NCBI GenBank assembly: GCA_947463285.1
Contig: CANHTV010000176.1
Location: forward strand, 1 to 7,414
DNA length: 7,414 nucleotides
Reading direction: 5' to 3'
DNA from: Verrucomicrobiaceae bacterium
GTDB lineage: Bacteria; Verrucomicrobiota; Verrucomicrobiia; Verrucomicrobiales; Verrucomicrobiaceae
Under the pieces are notes generated by a model, which worked only from the letters and a program-made list of their open reading frames with translations, made no database searches and was not told the DNA's origin. Shown in pieces: positions 6,139 through 7,414 of the stretch; position 1 is the stretch's first letter, and each line of letters starts with the position of its first letter. The position numbers were made by a program, and so were the translations under genes.

Positions 6139-7259
6139 ACAACCTGCTGAAGGATCGTCAGGGCACGCTGGACATCTTCGGCGCTGTTATATCCATGAAC
6201 TGCAATGCGGAGTCGCCCAGCATTGTGCATGACATGGACTTCTGCTTTCTCCAAGGCTGCATGAATTTCTGGGCTTTTTTCATGCAGGAAGGCGACGATG
6301 CCGGTGGGGCGACTTTCATGCAGTGAGCAGAGAGGCTTGATGCCGAGATGAAGCAGGCCAGCTTGCACCTTCTGCACGAGAGGATCGGCATGAGCCGAGA
6401 TGGCAGCGACACCGACACCATCCACGTATCGTAAGGCGGCATTCAGGGCATAGAGGGCCGCAAAATTTGGCATCCCGACCGAAAAACTGAGGGCTCCGGT
6501 TTTCGTGACGGCACGCTCGAAGCGATCAGCATCAAAAGCGTTTGCCAGATGATACCAGCCGCCTGCGTGAGTCGTGAGACGCTCTGCATTTTTCCTGGGG
6601 ATGCCGATGATACAGCCGCCATGAACACCGAGCGTCCACTTATGCGTGCTGCTGATGAGGATGTCTGCATCGTTGCAGTCGAGCACCACACGCCCCAGTG
6701 CCTGGGTGATGTCCACGGAGATGAGTGCGTTAGGCGCACACAGGCGCACCATGTCGCGCAGCGGCCGCCAGTCGATGCGATGGCCGTTGTAGAAACTAAC
6801 AAGCGAGACTTGAACGAGCTTGGTGCGTTCATTGAGCAGCGGTTTTAAATCGGTGTTGTCCAGCTCGCCATCGACAGCTTTCCAAAGCCGAACCTGAGGA
6901 GGTTTAACCGCCCTAAGCCAGGGAGTGGCCCCGGCTGGGAAATCGAGATCAGTGACGACCACTTCATCGTGAGTGCTGAGATTCAAGGCTGATGCCAGCA
7001 GATTATAAGCCTCTGAACTGCACGAGCAGAAGGATACCTCCTCTGTAGAAAGTCCGAGCATTTTGGCGCTGATTTCTCGGCAGCTTTCCACGGCTACGAA
7101 ATGACCCTCACGCCCGCGCATTCCGCGCGCCTTGTCCGTCCAGTAAGCCTCCAGGGCCTCTTTTACAGCCAGCGGCGGTATGCTTTCAGCCGCCGTGTTC
7201 AGATAAGTGATGCCAGAAAGCGAAGGGAAGTCGCGATGTCGTGAATGTTCAGTAAGCAT
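6135..7259 (-). CDS. Class-V aminotransferase family (SufS/isopenicillin-N-epimerase-like) PLP enzyme
   Basis: A 374-residue fold-type I PLP enzyme. Counting from the ATG at 7259: YLNTAAESIPP (19-29) is the N-terminal family motif; SFCSCSSEAYNLLA (76-89) lies in the phosphate-binding loop; LDFPAG (105-110); SLVSFYNGHRID (152-163); SVDITQALG with Asp183 contacting the pyridine nitrogen and Gln186 (181-189); SSTHKW with Lys207 forming the Schiff base (203-208); GRLRIAVHGYNSAEDV (348-363) with the substrate-carboxylate Arg. The mobile loop with the catalytic Cys of SufS (HHCAQP) is missing, so this is more likely an epimerase, lyase or aminotransferase than a cysteine desulfurase. A GTG at 7295 would add 12 residues but overlap the upstream beta-propeller gene by 16 bases; the ATG leaves a 20-base gap and fits the family start better. 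Same-strand spacing suggests co-transcription with that gene. Its TAA overlaps the SDR stop. The substrate cannot be inferred. Confidence 0.9.
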   Translation of the reverse strand: MLTEHSRHRDFPSLSGITYLNTAAESIPPLAVKEALEAYWTDKARGMRGREGHFVAVESCREISAKMLGLSTEEVSFCSCSSEAYNLLASALNLSTHDEVVVTDLDFPAGATPWLRAVKPPQVRLWKAVDGELDNTDLKPLLNERTKLVQVSLVSFYNGHRIDWRPLRDMVRLCAPNALISVDITQALGRVVLDCNDADILISSTHKWTLGVHGGCIIGIPRKNAERLTTHAGGWYHLANAFDADRFERAVTKTGALSFSVGMPNFAALYALNAALRYVDGVGVAAISAHADPLVQKVQAGLLHLGIKPLCSLHESRPTGIVAFLHEKSPEIHAALEKAEVHVMHNAGRLRIAVHGYNSAEDVQRALTILQQVV

Positions 7260-7279
7260 GAGATGAAAAAGTGATTCGT

Positions 7280-7414
7280 TTAGCGGCCGATGCACCAGAG
7301 GTGCTTGTGTCCGCGGATGAAAAGCTGGCGGTCACTGACGGCGATGGAGCCAATGATTTTTTCGCCAAGAGAGTTTGTCGACATCAACTCAAAGGTGGGG
7401 CTGGCTTTGAAGAC
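7280..7414 (-). CDS. PQQ-like beta-propeller repeat protein, C-terminal end
   Basis: The last 44 codons and TAA stop of a gene entering from the right edge. The reading frame is open from base 7414. The segment MSTNSLGEKIIGSIAVSDRQ (11-30) and LFIRGHKHLWCIGR (31-44) matches the closing repeat of PQQ-binding-like (BamB/quinoprotein-type) propellers, which typically end in a strand such as LFIRGxxHLYCIG. Such proteins are usually exported and abundant in Planctomycetes and Verrucomicrobia. Only the end is visible, so size, signal peptide and function are unknown. The aminotransferase gene starts 20 bases downstream on the same strand. The call rests on a short but characteristic motif. Confidence 0.7.
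   Translation of the reverse strand, partial: VFKASPTFELMSTNSLGEKIIGSIAVSDRQLFIRGHKHLWCIGR

Noticed and set aside
7260..7295. Upstream GTG start for the aminotransferase
   Set aside because: It would overlap the beta-propeller reading frame by 16 bases and adds residues with no family motif; the ATG at 7259 fits better.

Overview
The window reads as an ordinary chromosomal stretch of a Gram-negative bacterium with moderate GC content. The gene mix (a PQQ-like beta-propeller protein, an OFA-type MFS carrier, a SufS-fold class-V aminotransferase), weak Shine-Dalgarno signals and a dispersed-type TTCTTGG palindrome suggest the PVC group, perhaps Verrucomicrobiota. That placement is an impression from gene style; there is no rRNA or other marker to prove it.

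Layout, left to right. The N-terminal part of an OFA-like MFS transporter runs off the left edge (minus strand). Upstream of it on the same strand is a putative sialyltransferase-like (GT42/CstII-type) glycosyltransferase, visibly more AT-rich than its neighbours. A 144-base divergent gap separates it from a plus-strand gene for a LysM plus TIGR02594/CHAP-like cell-wall hydrolase without a signal peptide. That gene converges on uvrA (minus strand), the excision-repair damage-recognition ATPase, and the two overlap by 4 bases at their stop codons. An 84-base divergent gap separates uvrA from a plus-strand short-chain dehydrogenase. The dehydrogenase converges, again with a 4-base stop-codon overlap, on a class-V PLP aminotransferase/desulfurase-fold enzyme (minus strand). 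Upstream of that, at the right edge, is the last 44 codons of a beta-propeller protein on the same strand.

The genes do not form one pathway. There are two possible same-strand pairs (glycosyltransferase then MFS; beta-propeller then aminotransferase) and two divergent intergenic regions that must carry the start signals.

The most notable item is inside uvrA: a 66-base imperfect palindrome (exactly 22 codons), built from a degenerate 7-base unit, sits in frame between the Cys-pair/insertion-domain region and the first ABC signature. It adds about 22 low-complexity residues to an otherwise intact UvrA. It looks like a protein-coding palindromic repeat element that has inserted into an essential-type repair gene without breaking it. 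I found no CRISPR array, tRNA, rRNA, insertion sequence or recognisable defence system.
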